Counted from the stretch's first letter, positions 28,278-36,746 are shown. The stretch is DNA of 64,000 nt from Rhodanobacter denitrificans (GCA_003241385.1 QFPO01000012.1:1-64000), one strand, 5' to 3'. The notes: generated from the letters alone by a model not told the origin. Program-made: numbers and translations.

Positions 28278-28825
28278 TGGCGACGGAACATCGCGTCAGC
28301 AGCTTTCCGCCGCAGGTCGGTCCGGACTGCCGGCTGCTGCTGCTCGGCAGCGTGCCGAGCGTGCGCTCGCTGGAGCTGCGCCAGTCCTACGGCCATCCGC
28401 ACAATCTGTTCTGGCGGTTCATGGGCGAGATGTTCGACGCCGGACCGGATCTGCCCTATGCCGAGCGGATCGGCCGCCTGCACGCGCTCGGCATCGGCAT
28501 CTGGGACGTGCTGCGCGACTGCGAGCGACCCGGCAGCCTCGATGCGTCGATCGTGCGCGCCAGCGAAGTGCCCAACGACATCGCCGGCCTGCTGCGCACC
28601 CAGCCGCGCCTGCGCACGATCGCGCTCAACGGCGGCAAGGCGCAGGAGGCGTTCCGTCGCCTGGTCCGGCCGGCGCTGCCGGCCGATCTCGCCGAGCACC
28701 TGACCGTGCTCGCCCTGCCGTCGACCAGCCCGGCCAATGCGTCGATGCCGGTCGCGCTCAAGCGCGAGCGCTGGCGCGTGCTGCTCGACCACGTCGATCC
28801 CGCCGCGCGCACGGCGGCGGAGTAA
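28277..28825 (+). CDS. Hypoxanthine-DNA glycosylase (UDG family 6-like)
   Basis: The 182-residue protein shows the family-6 uracil-DNA-glycosylase-fold segments: LLLGSVPSVRSLELRQSYG, the HPHNLFW motif that carries the catalytic Asn, and LPSTSPANAS near the C-terminus. Family 6 enzymes remove hypoxanthine, and sometimes uracil-like bases, from DNA in base-excision repair. It overlaps the DUF1801 gene by one base. The peroxiredoxin gene follows 37 bp later. Confidence 0.85.
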   Translation: MATEHRVSSFPPQVGPDCRLLLLGSVPSVRSLELRQSYGHPHNLFWRFMGEMFDAGPDLPYAERIGRLHALGIGIWDVLRDCERPGSLDASIVRASEVPNDIAGLLRTQPRLRTIALNGGKAQEAFRRLVRPALPADLAEHLTVLALPSTSPANASMPVALKRERWRVLLDHVDPAARTAAE

Positions 28826-28862
28826 GCTGTCGGAGTTTCTTCGCCCCCGAGGAGTCACCCAC

Positions 28863-29435
28863 ATGCGATCCCTGATCTTGTCGGCCGCGCTGCTGAGCGT
28901 CGCCTGGTGCGGCATTGCCGCGCCGCAGGCCAGCGCGGCCGAGACCGCGACGGCCGGCCCGCAGGCCGGCCAGGCCGCGCCCGATTTCCGTCTGCAGGAC
29001 CAGAAGAGCCGCTGGCATACGCTCGAGCAGTACCGCGGCCATTGGCTCGTGCTGTACTTCTATCCGAAGGACTTCACGCCGGGCTGCACGGCCCAGGTCT
29101 GCGCATTCCGCGACGACATCGCGCAGCTGCGCAAGGCCGGCGCCGACGTGCTCGGCGTCAGCCTCGACGACGTCGCCTCGCACGCCGAGTTCGCCGAGAA
29201 GCACCAGGTGCCGTTCCCGCTGCTGGCCGACATCGACAAGTCCGCCGCGCGCAGTTACGGCGTGCTCGCCGATCGCATGGGCATGTCCTACGCGCGGCGC
29301 GAGACCTTCCTGATCGATCCGCAAGGCCATGTCGCGCGCCGCTACGTCGACGTCGATCCGGAGCAGAACGTCAAGGACGTGCTGGCCGATCTGGACAGCC
29401 TCAAGCGCGGCCAGGCCACGCCGTCGGCCGGCTGA
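28863..29435 (+). CDS. Exported peroxiredoxin (PrxQ/BCP type)
   Basis: The 190-residue thiol peroxidase has a signal peptide (MRSLILSAALLSVAWCGIAA, cleavage near ASA), unusual for the normally cytoplasmic BCP family, so it likely works in the periplasm. The peroxidatic Cys75 lies in DFTPGCTAQVC and the resolving Cys80 five residues later, the atypical two-Cys pattern. It reduces peroxides with thiol partners. GAGGAG is placed properly before the ATG. Confidence 0.88.
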   Translation: MRSLILSAALLSVAWCGIAAPQASAAETATAGPQAGQAAPDFRLQDQKSRWHTLEQYRGHWLVLYFYPKDFTPGCTAQVCAFRDDIAQLRKAGADVLGVSLDDVASHAEFAEKHQVPFPLLADIDKSAARSYGVLADRMGMSYARRETFLIDPQGHVARRYVDVDPEQNVKDVLADLDSLKRGQATPSAG

Positions 29436-29512
29436 ACCGACGCGCCGACAAGTTTCGCGCCGTTCAGGCTCGCCGCCCAAAACTGAACGCCCTTCAGAGG
29501 AGGAGCGTCATC

Positions 29513-29962
29513 ATGGCAACACGTGCAGGGTTGGCGGGTGTGGCTGCGGCCGCGCTGATGGTCGGGGCGATGAGTGCTTCGCCGGCGCGTGCCGCCGATC
29601 TGGACTGCAAGCTGCGCTTCACGCTGAGCGGCTGGGCCGCCGTGGTCAAGCATGCCGAGGGCACCGGTACGGTGACCTGCGAGAACGGTCAGTCGATGCG
29701 CGTCAAGATCGAAGCCAAGGGCGGCGGTCTGACCGTCGGCAAGTACCGGATCGACGACGGCCGCGGCACGTTCTCGGACGTGCGCACGATCAACGACGTG
29801 CTCGGCACCTATGCCGAGGGCGAGGCGCAGGCTGGCGTGGTCAAGTCCGGCGCGGCGCAGGTGCTGACCAAGGGTACGGTCTCGCTCGCGCTGGCGGGTA
29901 CCGGTGAGGGTGTCGGGCTGGGTGTCAGTGTCGGTGCTTTCACGATCAGTCGCATCAAGTAA
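29513..29962 (+). CDS. Small exported protein, 149 residues
   Basis: A signal peptide (ATRAGLAGVAAAALMVGAM, cleavage after ARA) is followed by a beta-rich, glycine-rich domain with two cysteines (DLDCKLRF and TVTCENGQS). The C-terminal part (SLALAGTGEGVGLGVSVG) is strongly Gly-rich. I do not recognise a characterised family. A strong GAGGAGGAG ribosome site precedes the ATG, and a good terminator follows, so it seems well expressed and the last gene of its unit. Confidence 0.75.
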   Translation: MATRAGLAGVAAAALMVGAMSASPARAADLDCKLRFTLSGWAAVVKHAEGTGTVTCENGQSMRVKIEAKGGGLTVGKYRIDDGRGTFSDVRTINDVLGTYAEGEAQAGVVKSGAAQVLTKGTVSLALAGTGEGVGLGVSVGAFTISRIK

Positions 29963-29984
29963 GTCTCGCGTTTCGGATGTCTGG

Positions 29985-30014
29985 ACGGCGCCCTGCGGGG
30001 CGCCGTTCTTTTTT
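29985..30014 (+). terminator. Rho-independent terminator of the 149-residue gene
   Basis: The stem ACGGCGCCC/GGGCGCCGT with a four-base loop is followed by TCTTTTTT. It lies 22 bp past the stop. The dispersed repeat (copy B) begins at its T-tract. Confidence 0.85.
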
Positions 30015-30311
30015 GGTCTTCTGTCGTCGGTGGGTATTTGGATTCGACTCTTGCGTCGGGCCGGTTTTTTTGGCTTCGAGCGACTTGAAGCAGGTGTGCT
30101 TCGATGTCGATTCGGTCTTGATCTGAGCCTCTTCGGGGCTTCGATCGTCTAGAAAGTCCAAGCTAAAAGATTCAAGAGCGGAGCTTCCGCTCGCTGCGCG
30201 AGCGGGTGACTTTTGTCTTGTCAAAAGTCACCAAAACCGCCTGCGCTGACGCGAGCCGATGCGGCTGCGCCGCATCGGTGCCCTGCGCTTCTCGGTCGCC
30301 CAGGCACGCTG
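30007..30311 (+). repeat. Dispersed ~300-bp repeat, copy B (terminator-linked)
   Basis: This is the inverted partner of 56-358. The strongest identity is at 30180-30311, which carries the same two hairpins (TGACTTTTGTC...AAAAGTCA and GCCGATGCGGC...GCATCGG). A more diverged part extends back to the terminator T-tract at 30007. As in copy A, the order is gene, terminator, repeat. The 89-codon minus frame inside (29955-30224) is part of the repeat, not a gene. Confidence 0.75.
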
Positions 30312-30346
30312 CTTTAGGCGCACCGACAGCCAAGAGCAATGGCCAC

Positions 30347-30426
30347 AGCGAGAGCGAAAGCCGCAGCCGCAGCCGCAGCTGCAGCTGGAGCCGGAGCCGG
30401 AGCTGGAGCTGGAGCGAGAGCCGCGG
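30347..30426 (+). repeat. Hexanucleotide tandem repeat (GCAGCC/GAGCCG-type)
   Basis: About 12 degenerate units of six bases (variants of AGCCGC, AGCTGC, AGCCGG, AGCTGG) follow repeat copy B. They would encode Pro-Gln/Glu-type or Ala/Gly runs in different frames. No real gene uses them. The remaining bases to aqpZ (30427-30604) show nothing else clear. Confidence 0.6.
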
Positions 30427-30604
30427 GCGGGTTGCGGGTGGATGCCTGCGGAGGGGTGAAAGGCCGGTTGGCTCCGTTCGCCGCCACCGAAGTTTTCAAA
30501 TGGCCTCGATCGGGGCGCGTAGGATGCCGGCGATCCCGTCATCGCGGGAGGAGGGGCGTTTCGCGCATCGCGGAGCGCAGGTCCATTTGAAAGGGAGTCA
30601 AGCC

Positions 30605-31306
30605 ATGTCCTTGGGCAAACGTACGGCGGCCGAGTTTCTCGGCACGTTCTGGTTGGTGTTCGGCGGTTGCGGCAGCGCGGTGCTCGCCGCGGCGTTTCCG
30701 CAGCTGGGCATCGGTTTCGCCGGCGTCGCACTGGCGTTCGGCCTCACCGTGGTGACGATGGCCTATGCGGTCGGCCACATCTCGGGCGGGCATTTCAATC
30801 CGGCGGTCTCGATCGGCCTGCTCGCCGGCGGGCGCTTTCCGGCGCGTGATTTCATTCCGTACGTGATCGCCCAGGTGCTCGGCGCGATCGCCGCCGGCGG
30901 CGTGCTGTACCTGATCGCCAGCGGCAAGAGCGGATTCGACGTGTCGGCTGGCTTCGCGTCGAACGGCTACGGCGCGCTGTCGCCGGGCGGCTATTCGCTG
31001 ACCGCCGCCCTGGTCGCCGAGATCGTGCTGACGGCGTTCTTCGTGCTGATCATCATGGGCGCGACCGACGGGCGCGCGCCGGCCGGCTTCGCACCGCTGG
31101 CGATCGGCCTGGCGCTGACGCTGATCCACCTGATCAGCATTCCGGTGACCAATACCTCGGTCAATCCGGCGCGCAGCACCGGCGTGGCGGTGTTCGCCGG
31201 CGGCGCGCATCTGGCCCAGCTCTGGGCGTTCTGGGTCGCACCGCTGATCGGGGGTGCGATCGGCGGTGTCCTGTATCGCGGCCTGTTCGAGCCGGCGCGG
31301 CGCTGA
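30605..31306 (+). CDS. aqpZ: Aquaporin Z, water channel
   Basis: The 233-residue protein has six membrane helices and both NPA boxes (HFNPAVSIGL and SVNPARSTGVA) of the major intrinsic protein family. The start MSLGKRTAAEFLGTFWLVFGG and the Arg after the second NPA match the water-selective AqpZ branch. It sits in the inner membrane. AAGGGAG lies eight bases before the ATG. A hairpin terminator follows. Confidence 0.92.
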   Translation: MSLGKRTAAEFLGTFWLVFGGCGSAVLAAAFPQLGIGFAGVALAFGLTVVTMAYAVGHISGGHFNPAVSIGLLAGGRFPARDFIPYVIAQVLGAIAAGGVLYLIASGKSGFDVSAGFASNGYGALSPGGYSLTAALVAEIVLTAFFVLIIMGATDGRAPAGFAPLAIGLALTLIHLISIPVTNTSVNPARSTGVAVFAGGAHLAQLWAFWVAPLIGGAIGGVLYRGLFEPARR

Positions 31307-31315
31307 GCGTCACGG

Positions 31316-31345
31316 AACCGGCGGACGCACGGTCCGCCGGTTTCT
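31316..31345 (+). terminator. Terminator after aqpZ
   Basis: The stem AACCGGCGGAC/GTCCGCCGGTT with a five-base loop is followed by a short T-run (TTTCTC). It lies 10 bp after the aqpZ stop and on the convergent side from zapE. Confidence 0.7.
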
Positions 31346-31450
31346 CACGGACCGTTTCACTCGCGGTCCGAGCCACGATGCGTGCAAGGGCAGGGCAGGC
31401 GCGATCGTCGTGTCGCGATCCGACCAGGAACACCCGACCGCTGTGCGCAC

Positions 31451-32566
31451 TCAGGCGCGGTGTTCGCGGGCGAGGTAGTCCTCGCTCTGCATCTCGATCA
31501 GGCGCGACTCGGTCCGCGCGAATGCCGCGCGCAGCCGGTTGCCGTCGTAGAGGTCGATGATCGGCGTCGCCGCCGACAGCACCAGCTTGACGCCGCGGTC
31601 GTAGAGCTCGTCGACCAGCTCGACGAAGCGCAAGGCCGCATCCTCGGTCTGCGGCGTGAACTGCGGGACGTTGGACACCAGCAGCGTGTGATGGCTGCGC
31701 CCCAGCTCGATGTAATCGGCCACGCCGCGCGGCCCCTCGCACAGCGCGGCGAACTCGAACCAGATCACGCCGGCCGCGGCGCGCCGCACCGGCACCGGCC
31801 GCTCGTTGAGCGTCATCACGAAATCGACCTGCTCGGCGCCGTGCGCGACGCGGCGGAAGGTCGCCAGCATGCGCCGTTCGGCTTCCGGACCCGGCGGCGT
31901 GTGGTAGACCGGCGCCTGCTTGAGCGCGCGCAGCCGCCAGTCGTGCGGCGAGGCCAGTTCGACCGTTTCGCAATGCGCCTGGATCGACGCGATCGCCGGC
32001 AGGAAGCGGTCGCGCTGCAGGCCGTCGCGATAGAGCTCGGACGGCGGCGTGTTCGACGTCGTGACCAGCACCACGCCCTCGGCGAACAGCGCCTTGAGCA
32101 GGTTGCCGAGGATCATCGCATCGCCGATGTCGCTGACCAGGAACTCGTCCAGGCACAGCAGGCGCGCCTGCGCCGCCGTGCGTCGCGCGACCTCGACCAG
32201 CGGATCGGCGCGGCCGGCCAGCACCTTGAGGTCCTGGTGGACCTCCTGCATGAAGCGATGGAAATGGACGCGCCGCTTGGCCGCGATCGGCAGGCTGTCG
32301 ACGAACAACTCGGTCAGGAACGTCTTGCCGCGGCCGACCCGGCCCCACAGGTACAGGCCGCGCGGCGCTTCACGTGCCCCGCGGCGCCCGGTCAGGCGCT
32401 GCCACAGCGGCAGCGGCCGCTCGGCCTCGACCAGGGCGTGCCAGATCCGGTCCAGCGCCGGCAGCGCCGCTTCCTGGGCCGGATCGGACTGCCAGTGGCC
32501 CGCCGCCGCGCCGGCGCGGTAACGCACGCTCGGCGGCTGAGGCGTGTCCTGCGCGGCGTCGGTCAC
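31451..32566 (-). CDS. zapE: Cell division ATPase ZapE (AFG1 family)
   Basis: The 371-residue P-loop ATPase has Walker A GRVGRGKT at 75-82 (LYLWGRVGRGKTFL), FHRFMQEVHQDL, Walker B LLCLDEFLVSDIGDA and LVTTSNTPPSELY, all typical of ZapE/AFG1. In E. coli ZapE associates with FtsZ and affects division under low oxygen or heat. Its ATG is the first in frame; an alpha/beta hydrolase gene lies 31 bp upstream on the same strand and may be co-transcribed. Confidence 0.9.
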   Translation of the reverse strand: MTDAAQDTPQPPSVRYRAGAAAGHWQSDPAQEAALPALDRIWHALVEAERPLPLWQRLTGRRGAREAPRGLYLWGRVGRGKTFLTELFVDSLPIAAKRRVHFHRFMQEVHQDLKVLAGRADPLVEVARRTAAQARLLCLDEFLVSDIGDAMILGNLLKALFAEGVVLVTTSNTPPSELYRDGLQRDRFLPAIASIQAHCETVELASPHDWRLRALKQAPVYHTPPGPEAERRMLATFRRVAHGAEQVDFVMTLNERPVPVRRAAAGVIWFEFAALCEGPRGVADYIELGRSHHTLLVSNVPQFTPQTEDAALRFVELVDELYDRGVKLVLSAATPIIDLYDGNRLRAAFARTESRLIEMQSEDYLAREHRA

Positions 32567-32597
32567 GGCGGCGCGTCCGGCGAAACGCAGCGGCCGC

Positions 32598-33278
32598 TCA
32601 TGCCGCCGGCGGCAGATGCGACTGCAGCGCGTTCTTGAGCAGGCCGCGCAGGTCCATCAGGCGGCGGTGGAAGAAATGGCCGGTCTCGGGCATGCGGACC
32701 AGCTGCGGCGGTTCGGCCAGCGAGTCGATCCAGTCGAACACCGCCGCCGGATCGACGATCTCGTCCTCCTCGCCCTGCACGACCAGCCACGGGCACTCCG
32801 GCAGCGTGATCTGCGAGAAGTCCCAGCGTCCGACCGGCGGCGCGACCGTGACCAGCGCCGCCGCATCCAGTCGCTGCGCATTGCGCAGCGCGACGTAGCT
32901 GCCGAACGAGAAGCCGGCCAGCCAGACCGCGTCGCCGGGGCGCACCTCGCGCACCCAGCCGACGATCGCGGCCAGATCGTCCGACTCGCCGTTGCCCTCG
33001 TCGTAGCTGCCCTCGGACGCGCCGACGCCGCGGAAATTGAAGCGCACGGTCGCCAGGCCCAGTTCGCGCAGCGCGCGTTCGATGATCGTGACGACCTTGT
33101 TGTGCATCGTGCCCCCCTGCAGCGGATGCGGGTGGCAGATCACCGCCGTGCCGGCGCGCGCGGTGCCCGGCTCCGGCAGCGCGCAGGCCAGCTCGATCGC
33201 GCCGGCGGGACCCGGCAGCAGCAGAACCGTCGCTTCGGCGGGGAAGGCGGTGGGGCGGAAGGGCGGCGAGGCGTTCAT
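32598..33278 (-). CDS. Alpha/beta hydrolase (dienelactone hydrolase-like)
   Basis: The 226-residue protein belongs to the small COG2945-like alpha/beta hydrolases. Visible are the CHPHPLQGGTMHNKV oxyanion region, nucleophile Ser124 in AGFSFGSYV, the acidic residue in QGEEDEIVDP and the His in PETGHFFH. The substrate is unknown. It is divergent from acpH with 68 bp between, and zapE follows it by 31 bp. Confidence 0.85.
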   Translation of the reverse strand: MNASPPFRPTAFPAEATVLLLPGPAGAIELACALPEPGTARAGTAVICHPHPLQGGTMHNKVVTIIERALRELGLATVRFNFRGVGASEGSYDEGNGESDDLAAIVGWVREVRPGDAVWLAGFSFGSYVALRNAQRLDAAALVTVAPPVGRWDFSQITLPECPWLVVQGEEDEIVDPAAVFDWIDSLAEPPQLVRMPETGHFFHRRLMDLRGLLKNALQSHLPPAA

Positions 33279-33346
33279 CGGGAGCGATAATAAGGGATGC
33301 GACGTCCCGATCGGCCATGTGCCGTGTCGACCCGAGCGGCCGGCCG

Positions 33347-33934
33347 GTGAATCATCTCGCGCACGCCCTGCTGGCCGGCGACGAGCCCGAGCGCATGCTC
33401 GGCAGCCTGCTCGGCGATTTCGTGCGCGGCGCGATCGATCCGGCCCTGCCGGCGCTGCGCCGCGAGGGCATCGCGCAGCACCGCGCGATCGACCGCTACA
33501 CCGATGCGCATCCGCAGGTGGTCGCCGCGCGCGGCCTGTTCGCGCCGCCGTTCCGGCGCTATGCCGGCATCGTGCTCGACGTCTGGTTCGACCATCTGCT
33601 GGCGCGCGATTTCGCGCAGTGGTCCGACGAGCCGCTGAGCGATTTCAGCGGCCGCGTGCAGGGCCTGCTGCATGCGCGCGAGGCGATCCTGCCGGACGGA
33701 CTGCGCCGGTTCTCACGCTATCTGCACGCCCACGATCTGCCGCTGCGCTACCGCGAGCGCGCGATGATCGGTCAGGTGCTGGCCGGCGTCGGCAGCCGTC
33801 TGAGCCGGGCCAATCCGCTGGCGGCCGGACTCGAGGCGATCGCGCCGATCGAGCCGCAGCTGGACGCGGCGTTCGCCGCGTTCTTTCCGGATCTGGTCGA
33901 GTTCGCGCGCCGGCCCGAACGCTGGCGCGCCTGA
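33347..33934 (+). CDS. acpH: Acyl carrier protein phosphodiesterase (AcpH-like)
   Basis: The 195-residue protein fits AcpH, which removes the 4'-phosphopantetheine of acyl carrier protein. The family start NHLAHALLAG and the block SLLGDFVRGAI are present, with QHRAIDRYTDAHP and YAGIVLDVWFDHLLA further on (HD-like metal residues). GTG 33347 is preferred over ATG 33317 because the protein then begins exactly as family members do and has their usual length. Confidence 0.8.
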   Translation: MNHLAHALLAGDEPERMLGSLLGDFVRGAIDPALPALRREGIAQHRAIDRYTDAHPQVVAARGLFAPPFRRYAGIVLDVWFDHLLARDFAQWSDEPLSDFSGRVQGLLHAREAILPDGLRRFSRYLHAHDLPLRYRERAMIGQVLAGVGSRLSRANPLAAGLEAIAPIEPQLDAAFAAFFPDLVEFARRPERWRA

Positions 33935-33943
33935 GGATTCAGA

Positions 33944-33978
33944 CGGCGGCGGGCGCCGATGCACCGGCCCCGCCGCCG
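33944..33978. terminator. Hairpin between convergent acpH and amtB
   Basis: CGGCGGCGGG and CCCGCCGCCG form a ten-pair stem with a 15-base loop, 10 bp after acpH and 13 bp after the amtB stop. There is no clear T-run, so intrinsic termination is likely weak; it could serve both genes. Confidence 0.45.
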
Positions 33979-33990
33979 ACTCCCCGAAGC

Positions 33991-35340
33991 TCAACTCTCG
34001 TAGGCGGACTCGCCGTGGTAGGTGATGTCCAGGCCTTCGCGCTCTTCTTCCTCGCTGACGCGCAGTCCGAACACCAGCTTGGCGATCAGGAACGAGACCG
34101 CCGAGACGATGCCGATCCACACGATCGTGATGCCGACGCTGAGCGCCTGGATGCCGACCTGCGCACCGATCGCGTAGTCCTCGGCGCCGGTCCCGCCGAG
34201 CGACGGCGCCGCGAACACGCCGGTCAGGATCGCGCCGACGATGCCGCCGATGCCGTGCACGCCGAACACGTCCAGGCTGTCGTCCGCCCCGAGCAGACGC
34301 TTCAGACCGGTCACGCCCCAGACGCAGATCACGCCGGCCGCCAGGCCGATCACGATCGCGCCGAACGGGCCGACCAGGCCGGCCGCCGGCGTGATGCCGA
34401 CCAGACCGGCGACCGCGCCGGAGGCGCCGCCGAGCACCGAGGGCTTGCCCTTGGTGATCGCCTCGACCAGCGACCAGGCCAGGATCGCCGCGGCCGTCGC
34501 GAACAGCGTATTGATGAACGCCAGCGCCGCGCCCGCGGTCGCCTCGAGGTTGGAGCCGGCATTGAAGCCGAACCAGCCGACCCACAGCAGCGACGCGCCG
34601 ACCATCGTGAAGGTCACGTTGTGCGGCTTGATCGCCTCGCGGCCGAAGCCGGTGCGCTTGCCGACCAGGTAGGCGCCGACCAGGCCGGCGACGCCGGCGT
34701 TGATGTGCACGACGGTGCCGCCGGCGAAGTCCAGCGCGCCCTTCTCGAACAGGTAGCCGCCGGCCGCCCAGACCATGTGCGCCATCGGCAGATAGCCGAA
34801 CGTGAACCACAGCACCGAGAACAGCAGCGCCGCCGAGAACTTGATGCGCTCGGCGAACGCACCGACGATCAGCGCGCCGGTGATGCCCGCGAACGTCGAC
34901 TGGAACGCGATGAACACGTATTCGGGCAGCTTGACGTTGTCGGTGAAGGTGTCGGCCAGCGACTGGATCGTGACGCCGGACAGGAACACCTTGTCGAACG
35001 TGCCGATGAACGCGCCGCCGCCGGCGAACGCCAGGCTGTAGCCGTACACCGCCCACAGGATCACCAGCAGCGAGAACACGGTCATCACCTGCATCAGCAC
35101 CGACAGCACGTTCTTGGCGCGGACCATGCCGCCGTAGAACAGCGCCAGGCCCGGCACCGTCATCAGCAGCACGAGCAGGGTCGAGGTCAGCATCCAGGCG
35201 ACATCGCCCTTGTCGACGACCACCGGTGCGGTCTCCTGGGCGAATGCGAGAGACGGAATGCCGGCCATCAGCACGCCCGAGAGCAGGGCCAGGCCGGTCA
35301 GCGGACGGTGCTGCCACCGTGTCGAGAGTCGAATGTTCAT
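33991..35340 (-). CDS. amtB: Ammonium transporter AmtB
   Basis: The 449-residue protein has a signal-like N-terminus (ALLSGVLMAGIPSLAFA) and 11 membrane helices, with AMT signatures such as FYGGMVRAKNVLS, DFAGGTVVHINAGVAGL, LWVGWFGFNAGS and VFGVHGIGGIVG. The C-terminus GLDITYHGESAY is the segment that contacts PII. It takes up ammonium at low concentration and is shut by GlnK. GAGGAA precedes the ATG at 35340. It is the third gene of porin-glnK-amtB, behind a sigma-54 promoter. Confidence 0.95.
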   Translation of the reverse strand: MNIRLSTRWQHRPLTGLALLSGVLMAGIPSLAFAQETAPVVVDKGDVAWMLTSTLLVLLMTVPGLALFYGGMVRAKNVLSVLMQVMTVFSLLVILWAVYGYSLAFAGGGAFIGTFDKVFLSGVTIQSLADTFTDNVKLPEYVFIAFQSTFAGITGALIVGAFAERIKFSAALLFSVLWFTFGYLPMAHMVWAAGGYLFEKGALDFAGGTVVHINAGVAGLVGAYLVGKRTGFGREAIKPHNVTFTMVGASLLWVGWFGFNAGSNLEATAGAALAFINTLFATAAAILAWSLVEAITKGKPSVLGGASGAVAGLVGITPAAGLVGPFGAIVIGLAAGVICVWGVTGLKRLLGADDSLDVFGVHGIGGIVGAILTGVFAAPSLGGTGAEDYAIGAQVGIQALSVGITIVWIGIVSAVSFLIAKLVFGLRVSEEEEREGLDITYHGESAYES

Positions 35341-35360
35341 GGCTTCCTCACGATGGGAGT

Positions 35361-35699
35361 TCAAAGGGCGTCCGCGCCGACTTCGCCGGTGCGGATGCGG
35401 ATGACCTGTTCGATGGCGGCGACGAAGATCTTGCCGTCGCCGGTCTTGCCGGTGGCCGCCGCGGCCTGGATCGCCTCGAGCACGGCGTCGACGCGGTCGT
35501 CGGTGACGACGGTTTCGATCTTGATCTTCGGCAGGAAGTCCACGACGTACTCGGCGCCGCGGTAGAGCTCGGTATGGCCTTTCTGCCGGCCGAATCCCTT
35601 GACTTCGGTGACGGTGATGCCGGACACGCCCGCTTGCGAGAGCGCTTCGCGGACCTCGTCGAGCTTGAACGGCCGAACGATGGCGGTGATCAGTTTCAT
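35361..35699 (-). CDS. glnK: PII signal protein GlnK
   Basis: The 112-residue protein is full-length PII. Tyr51 in the T-loop (HTELYRGAEY) is the uridylylation site, and the C-terminal block DGKIFVAAIEQVIRIRTGE is conserved. Its position next to amtB identifies it as GlnK. It blocks AmtB when nitrogen is plentiful and relays nitrogen status to NtrB. It lies 20 bp before amtB and 27 bp after the porin gene. Confidence 0.95.
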   Translation of the reverse strand: MKLITAIVRPFKLDEVREALSQAGVSGITVTEVKGFGRQKGHTELYRGAEYVVDFLPKIKIETVVTDDRVDAVLEAIQAAAATGKTGDGKIFVAAIEQVIRIRTGEVGADAL

Positions 35700-35726
35700 G
35701 GGGTTCTCCGTGGGCGAGGCGTCGCC

Positions 35727-36479
35727 TCAGAACGACTTGGTCAGGGTCACGACGCCGGTGGATTTGCCGAGGTTCTTGCCGAAGGCGTTGGTGTAGTAGT
35801 CGCGGTCGGCATTGGTGTCGACGTAGGCGGCCGAGAGCGAATAGCCCTGGCCGAAGTCGTAGCCGACGCCGACCTTCCAGTCGGTGTAGTCCGCGCCGCT
35901 GGTGCCGTCGATCGTCTGCCGGCCCACGTGCAGATCCAGCGTCCAGACCTCGGCGAACGGCAGGCTGTAGTTGAGCTCGACGTAGTCGCTGTGCTTCGAG
36001 TCGGCCCAGCCGAACGTATTGGTCAGCGCGTAGGAGTACTTCAGCGTCAGCTCGGTCCAGCTCAGCGCGGCGTAGACCTCGGTGGTGTTCGGGCTGACGA
36101 AACCGGTCGGATAGCGGCCCGGATAGAAGTAGCGCAGCACGCCGACGTCGTAGCCGAAGTCGCTCTCGCCGAAGCTGTTGGAGAAGCCCGCATACGCGTC
36201 GAGCTCGACGCTGCTGGAGACCTCGTCGGAGGCATCGGACAGCCAGCTGACGTTGCTGCCCCAGACGCCGGCGTAGAAGCCGCTGGCGTGGTCGTACTGG
36301 ATGCCGCCCTGCAGGGCCGGCTTGCGATTGGTCTGCGTCGTGCCGCGGAAGATGTAGTCGCTGGTCAGCGCGAACGAGCCGCTGAACGGCGGCGTCGCCT
36401 CGTCCTGGGCATGGGCCGATGCGGCCAGACAACACACGATCGGAACGGACACGCACAACGCCGAGAGTCGCTTGTTCAT
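35727..36479 (-). CDS. TorF-family putative porin
   Basis: The 250-residue protein has a signal peptide (SALCVSVPIVCCLAASAHA) and a barrel of amphipathic strands rich in Tyr and Trp, ending in Phe (VTLTKSF). Early FSGSFALTSDYIFRGTTQT is the hallmark of the TIGR02001/TorF porin group. The group is often found with glnK-amtB and probably lets small nitrogen compounds cross the outer membrane. AAGAGG lies six bases before ATG 36479, which is preferred over the ATG at 36545. It is the first gene behind the sigma-54 promoter. Confidence 0.85.
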   Translation of the reverse strand: MNKRLSALCVSVPIVCCLAASAHAQDEATPPFSGSFALTSDYIFRGTTQTNRKPALQGGIQYDHASGFYAGVWGSNVSWLSDASDEVSSSVELDAYAGFSNSFGESDFGYDVGVLRYFYPGRYPTGFVSPNTTEVYAALSWTELTLKYSYALTNTFGWADSKHSDYVELNYSLPFAEVWTLDLHVGRQTIDGTSGADYTDWKVGVGYDFGQGYSLSAAYVDTNADRDYYTNAFGKNLGKSTGVVTLTKSF

Positions 36480-36528
36480 GACGGGCCTCTTGCTGGTGTG
36501 GGGATCGGGCTCAACGCCGTTCCGGTTC

Positions 36529-36544
36529 AGCAAGCGACATGCCA
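36529..36544 (-). promoter_or_regulatory. Sigma-54 (-24/-12) promoter of porin-glnK-amtB
   Basis: On the minus strand TGGCAT-GTCGC-TTGCT matches the TGGCAC-N5-TTGCW consensus with the correct GG-N10-GC spacing and one mismatch. Transcription would start about 12 bases downstream, near 36517. That leaves about 38 bases of leader before the porin ATG. Confidence 0.75.
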
Positions 36545-36616
36545 CGCATGTTGCGGCGCGTCAGATTCTATTTATCAACGATTTAGCTCGGTTGGCGCGC
36601 GATCTTGGCCCGCCGG

Positions 36617-36635
36617 GCGCACCAGCCTGGTGCGC
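36617..36635 (-). promoter_or_regulatory. NtrC enhancer site
   Basis: GCGCACCAGCCTGGTGCGC is a perfect palindrome containing GCACCA-N3-TGGTGC, the NtrC consensus. Its centre is about 110 bp upstream of the predicted sigma-54 start, the usual enhancer distance. NtrC made by 5826-7232 should bind here when nitrogen is limiting. Confidence 0.8.
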
Positions 36636-36690
36636 TGCGCTGCCGGCCTTGCACAAGCGCAGGGCGGCGGCCGCCGTGCCGGCCGCAACG

Positions 36691-36716
36691 AAAAACGCCG
36701 CCCGGAGGCGGCGTTT
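36691..36716 (-). terminator. Terminator of the cytochrome c5 gene
   Basis: AAACGCCGCC and GGCGGCGTTT form a ten-pair stem with a four-base loop; the minus strand continues with TTTTT. It lies about 30 bp after the cytochrome stop. Confidence 0.8.
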
Positions 36717-36746
36717 CGATCGATTCGCTGCGGTGGAAACGGCGGC

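Noticed and set aside
30260..30500. A protein made of Pro-Gln and Arg-Glu runs over the hexamer repeat
   Set aside because: All three frames are open only because of the repeat; there is no start context, and the frame shift between neighbours is not conserved.
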